From an uncultured bacterium (GTDB lineage: Bacteria > Planctomycetota > Phycisphaerae > Phycisphaerales > SM1A02), in NCBI GenBank assembly GCA_903919715.1, contig CAIXJC010000062.1, positions 1 through 64,000 on the forward strand: a stretch of DNA of 64,000 bases. Direction: 5' to 3'. A program made the position numbers and the translations under genes. This document shows positions 60,833 to 64,000 of the stretch, piece after piece. The notes below the pieces were generated by a model, which made no database searches, was not told where the DNA came from, and saw only the letters and a list, made by a program, of their open reading frames with translations. Position 1 is the stretch's first letter; every line of letters begins with the position of its first letter.

Positions 60833-62926
60833 TTAAAGTCTTTCTGCCTTTCGGCGCCGCCGTAAGGTCACTTCCAAAATCGAAATATCCGAGGGGGAAA
60901 TGCCCGAAAGCCGAGAAGCTTGACCAAGCGTGGCTGGCCGAAATCGAACCAGTACTTCGACGGCTTCGGCGCAGAGCCCAGGAACGCTTCGAATGTCCAA
61001 ATCTGGCGGAATGAGCGCATGTTCACTGGCAAGTGCACGTTTCAATTCAGAATGCTGACGGACGAGATAGCACTCGTACCGAATGTCCGTGATCGCACGC
61101 TCGACCAGCGCCACGTCCACGGAGACAGCAAGAGTCGAGATCTTGGCCACAGATGCGCTTGTCAATTCAGCAAGGGCGATCGGGGTGATCTCTGGCCGGC
61201 GTGCGACATCTGAAAGTTTCTTGCCGCTCCCAAAGATGATCGGGGCGGTCGTTCTCGCCAATCGCATTCGAAGTGCTGCGAGCGCCTCCATGTGCTCTCG
61301 AGCTTTGTTCGCACGCAGCGCACACACCAGACCAGCCGCAACACCAAAGTCGGTCAGTCGTTCTTCTGCATTGTCCGCACGCAAGAGCAAGCGATGCTCG
61401 GCGCGACTCGTGAACATTCGATATGGCTCGCGAGGCTGACGCGTAACGAGGTCGTCCATCAATACGCCGATGTACGCCTGATCGCGCCCAAATCGCAATT
61501 GATCGACTCCCAGCGCAACGCGTGCTGCGTTCAACCCAGCGACGAGTCCCTGCGATGCTGCTTCCTCATAACCGCTTGTGCCGTTGATCTGCCCAGCCAA
61601 GAAAAGTCCCCGCACTCGCTTTGTCTCACCCGTTGAATCAATTTGATGCGGCCAGACCATGTCATATTCGACTGCGTATCCCCAACGCTTTGCGATCGCC
61701 TTCTCACAACCAGGAATGCCACGAATGATTTCCGCCTGAATTTCTGCTGGCAGAGAAGTCGAAATGCCATTGCAATAAATGTCGTCGGTCGCAAGTGACT
61801 CGGGCTCTAAGAAAACATGATGTGAGTCGCGCTGCGAAAATCGAACAACTTTGTCCTCAAGACTCGGGCAATACCTTGGACCAGATTCCGCTTCCATCGC
61901 ACCCGCATACATCGGAGCACGATGCAAATTCTTCCTGACAAGCGCATGGATCTCCGCAGTCGTGTGTGTTTCGCGACACTCGACTTGTGGAAGGCCCGGG
62001 AATTTTCCTGCGGGCAGTATCTGCGGAGAAAGCGCACTAAAAGGCAGTGCAGGATCATCGCCCCACTGCGGTGTCAGCGATTCCCAGTCAATCGAACTTC
62101 GCTGCAGTCGCGGAGGTGTTCCAGTTTTCTGTCGCCCGAGCTCAAATCCAAGTTGCTTCAGTGCTGCGGAAATTCCCACCGCACTTCCTTCACCGACACG
62201 ACCACCTTCGGTTTGCGACTCGCCAGTATGCATCAACGCACGCATGAATGTTCCCGTCGTCAATACCGTTGCACGTGCTTCGAGTCGAATGCGCCCATCT
62301 GCGTCGACGGTGATTCCGCCGATTGTCTGCGATTGTGCGAGAGGTTTTCTCGATGCACCAATTCCAAATGGCATACGTGGCGCAACCGAAGGACCGCGTT
62401 CACCTTGCCACATCCGCTCGATCGCTGACGCATTGCATCCCGCCGACGATTCATCCATCGTGACCACTTGCGCTGCGGGTGCGAGCCGAACTGCACGGAG
62501 AATTCCCCCCTGCTCGTCAAACGATTCCACCACACCCTGCACCATAATGATGGGCACTTCAGCACCGCATCTCGTCCCAATCAACCGCTGAATCTCAGCC
62601 TGATAGTGATGTCGATCACACTGCGCCCGAGGTCCTCGCACAGCTGCGCCTTTGGTTGCATTGAGAACTCGAAAGAGAATCCCCGTCGCGTCGGTTGCTC
62701 GCCCCATGATTCCACCAAGCGCATCGATTTCACGAACCATCTGCCCTTTGGCAAGTCCGCCAATTGCAGGATTGCAACTCATCGCTCCCACCATCGCGGG
62801 ATCCATCGTGATCATCAGAACGCTCGCGCCCTTCGCGCCTGCTGCAGCGAGTGCGCTCGATGCGGCCCATGCGGCTTCAGCGCCTGCGTGACCACCTCCG
62901 ATGATGACGACCGACCAGTTCTCCAT
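60833..62926 (-). CDS. mnmG: tRNA uridine-5-carboxymethylaminomethyl modification enzyme MnmG (GidA)
   Basis: A 697-residue FAD- and NADH-binding protein that, with MnmE, modifies U34 in tRNAs. The N-terminal dinucleotide fold has IIGGGHAGAEAA, and the family signatures GAMSCNPAIGGLAKGQ, VRGPRAQCDRHHY, GTPPRLQRSSIDW and LFLAGQINGTSGYEEAASQG are present. The C-terminal helical domain ends with the GLCAEAVEVLVRFRPATLGQASRLSGISPSDI segment that contacts MnmE/tRNA. It is somewhat longer than E. coli MnmG (629). The ATG at 62926 begins MENWSVVIIGGG; the upstream frame is discarded. No mnmE is nearby. Confidence 0.95.
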   Translation of the reverse strand: MENWSVVIIGGGHAGAEAAWAASSALAAAGAKGASVLMITMDPAMVGAMSCNPAIGGLAKGQMVREIDALGGIMGRATDATGILFRVLNATKGAAVRGPRAQCDRHHYQAEIQRLIGTRCGAEVPIIMVQGVVESFDEQGGILRAVRLAPAAQVVTMDESSAGCNASAIERMWQGERGPSVAPRMPFGIGASRKPLAQSQTIGGITVDADGRIRLEARATVLTTGTFMRALMHTGESQTEGGRVGEGSAVGISAALKQLGFELGRQKTGTPPRLQRSSIDWESLTPQWGDDPALPFSALSPQILPAGKFPGLPQVECRETHTTAEIHALVRKNLHRAPMYAGAMEAESGPRYCPSLEDKVVRFSQRDSHHVFLEPESLATDDIYCNGISTSLPAEIQAEIIRGIPGCEKAIAKRWGYAVEYDMVWPHQIDSTGETKRVRGLFLAGQINGTSGYEEAASQGLVAGLNAARVALGVDQLRFGRDQAYIGVLMDDLVTRQPREPYRMFTSRAEHRLLLRADNAEERLTDFGVAAGLVCALRANKAREHMEALAALRMRLARTTAPIIFGSGKKLSDVARRPEITPIALAELTSASVAKISTLAVSVDVALVERAITDIRYECYLVRQHSELKRALASEHALIPPDLDIRSVPGLCAEAVEVLVRFRPATLGQASRLSGISPSDISILEVTLRRRRKAERL

Positions 62927-62958
62927 TCTCAGAGGATAGACATTACGATGCGTCCCCC

Positions 62959-64000
62959 ATGTACCGAAACATTTCACTTTCGTCGAAGTCGCAAGGCCTC
63001 ATCCTCGTTCCAATTCATGCCGCAGCAGACGGTCAAGCGCCACGATGGCCCAAGTCCGCGCGCGCTCATGCGGGATGTCAGGACGCACTGGGATCCGGCA
63101 CATTCATGGCGGAAGCGGGCGCGACTTTTACGGTGGGAACGACTCACATGCTTGTTGGACTGGGACCAGTCGAAGGATTCTCAACTGATCGCATGAGAAC
63201 AGTCGGCGCGAAAGTTGGTCGTGCGCTCGTCAAAATTTCAGCAAGTGCAATCACGATGCATGACGCATCGTCATGGGGTATTGATGCGGCCTCAAAGCGT
63301 GCGATGGGTGGAGCATTCGCCGAAGGAATATCGCTCGGCACATGGCGCTTCGACGAACTTGATGGAAGTGCGACCAAGCGCGATGCGCGCAAAGCAAAGT
63401 TGACCCTCTGGGCCGACGACGCGGCGGTGCGTGAAGGATTTGCGCATGGACTGATTATTGCCGATGGCGTTAACACGGCACGGCGCATTGGAGCGACTCC
63501 ACCAAACATCGCGCATCCCGCATGGATTGCAGCAGAAAGTAAGAAAATCGCGCGTAATGGGAAAATGAAAGTTCGCGTCATCGACTATGCACAAGCGCGC
63601 AAGTTGGGGATGGGAGGCTTGACCGCCGTCGGACAAGGTTCGGCAATCAAGCCTTGCTTAGTCATTCTCGAGTGGATACCGCGTAAAACTTCCACGCGCA
63701 ATAAATCAGATCATCTCGTGCTCGTCGGCAAGACGGTGACATATGACACTGGCGGATATTCACTCAAGGTCAACAACGGCATGAAGGGAATGAAGTATGA
63801 CAAGTGCGGTGGAGCTGCGGTGATGGGCGCAATGCAGACGATCGCTGCGCTCAATCTGCAGACGCGAGTGACGGGCATCTTGGCCGTCGCCGAAAACATG
63901 GTCTCCAACGACTCCTATCGCCCCGACGACATCATCAAGCTTCACAACGGAGTCACGGTTGAAGTCACCAACACCGATGCCGAAGGTCGGCTCGTACTCG
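62959..64000 (+). CDS. leucyl aminopeptidase, M17 family, 5' part (runs off the right edge)
   Basis: The frame opened by the ATG at 62959 stays open to the last base (347 codons), so the gene continues beyond the window. The catalytic domain is recognisable: LVGKTVTYDTGGYSLKV with the catalytic Lys, MKYDKCGGAAVMGAM with metal-binding Asp, AENMVSNDSYRPDDI, and NTDAEGRLVL with the Arg and metal-binding residues of M17 peptidases. The N-terminal ~150 residues are the usual poorly conserved domain. Only 32 bp separate it from the divergent mnmG start. Confidence 0.9.
   Translation, partial: MYRNISLSSKSQGLILVPIHAAADGQAPRWPKSARAHAGCQDALGSGTFMAEAGATFTVGTTHMLVGLGPVEGFSTDRMRTVGAKVGRALVKISASAITMHDASSWGIDAASKRAMGGAFAEGISLGTWRFDELDGSATKRDARKAKLTLWADDAAVREGFAHGLIIADGVNTARRIGATPPNIAHPAWIAAESKKIARNGKMKVRVIDYAQARKLGMGGLTAVGQGSAIKPCLVILEWIPRKTSTRNKSDHLVLVGKTVTYDTGGYSLKVNNGMKGMKYDKCGGAAVMGAMQTIAALNLQTRVTGILAVAENMVSNDSYRPDDIIKLHNGVTVEVTNTDAEGRLVL

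Overview
The window looks like the chromosome of a planctomycete, most likely class Phycisphaerae. The main pointers are two secreted proteins that end in GC-type dockerin-like repeats (DINGDGNVDGNDLATVLSGWG style), a fused LpxC-FabZ, tandem OmpH-like chaperones beside BamA, and a short RpoD-like sigma factor. Genes are dense, and many neighbours share ATGA, GTGA or TTGA start/stop overlaps. I see no transposase, prophage, CRISPR array or rRNA. Two tRNAs are present: Leu(UAG) and Thr(UGU).

Region 1 (1-13.2 kb) is a molybdenum island. It holds the 3' end of moaA, a leftward operon moaD-moaE-fdhD-YdeP/FdhF-type oxidoreductase-mobA, a divergent rightward operon moeA-moaC-mog, a DUF3891 gene, and a leftward xdhA-xdhB-xdhC operon. 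Cofactor synthesis, cofactor maturation (FdhD, XdhC) and two user enzymes therefore sit together. Region 2 (13.4-15.1 kb) is a CopA-like multicopper oxidase gene broken by three frameshifts, one of them an 11-bp tandem duplication.

Region 3 (15.2-24.3 kb, leftward) carries class II DAHP synthase, a ketosynthase-like protein that has lost all its catalytic residues, an intact ketosynthase, a one-TM protein, an orphan NuoG-like subunit, a MATE pump and a protein that joins TPRs to two RNA polymerase alpha C-terminal domains. Region 4 (24.3-30.4 kb, rightward) is DoxX, a membrane-anchored von Willebrand A protein, ExbB, two ExbDs and a large exported helical protein. A UVR-motif protein, a sigma factor and gcvT follow.

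Region 5 (33.6-42.8 kb, rightward) is an outer-membrane biogenesis operon: bamA, two ompH-like genes, lpxD, lpxC-fabZ, lpxA, an unknown gene and an M24 peptidase. Behind it is a 600-bp gene-poor pocket with a decayed ester-cyclase-like fragment and a strong nested inverted repeat. Region 6 (43.4-49.8 kb) has ettA, an unknown 408-residue protein and the two dockerin-tagged secreted proteins. Region 7 (49.8-64 kb) has a zinc-type ABC importer, addAB, an HD-GYP sensor, tRNA-Thr, mnmG and the 5' part of a leucyl aminopeptidase gene.

The best candidates for something new are the KS/degenerate-KS pair in its odd operon, the TPR-alphaCTD-alphaCTD protein, the vWA-ExbB-ExbD-ExbD-exported-protein operon, and the 127-bp nested inverted repeat. 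All family names come from motif recognition by eye; no database search was run.
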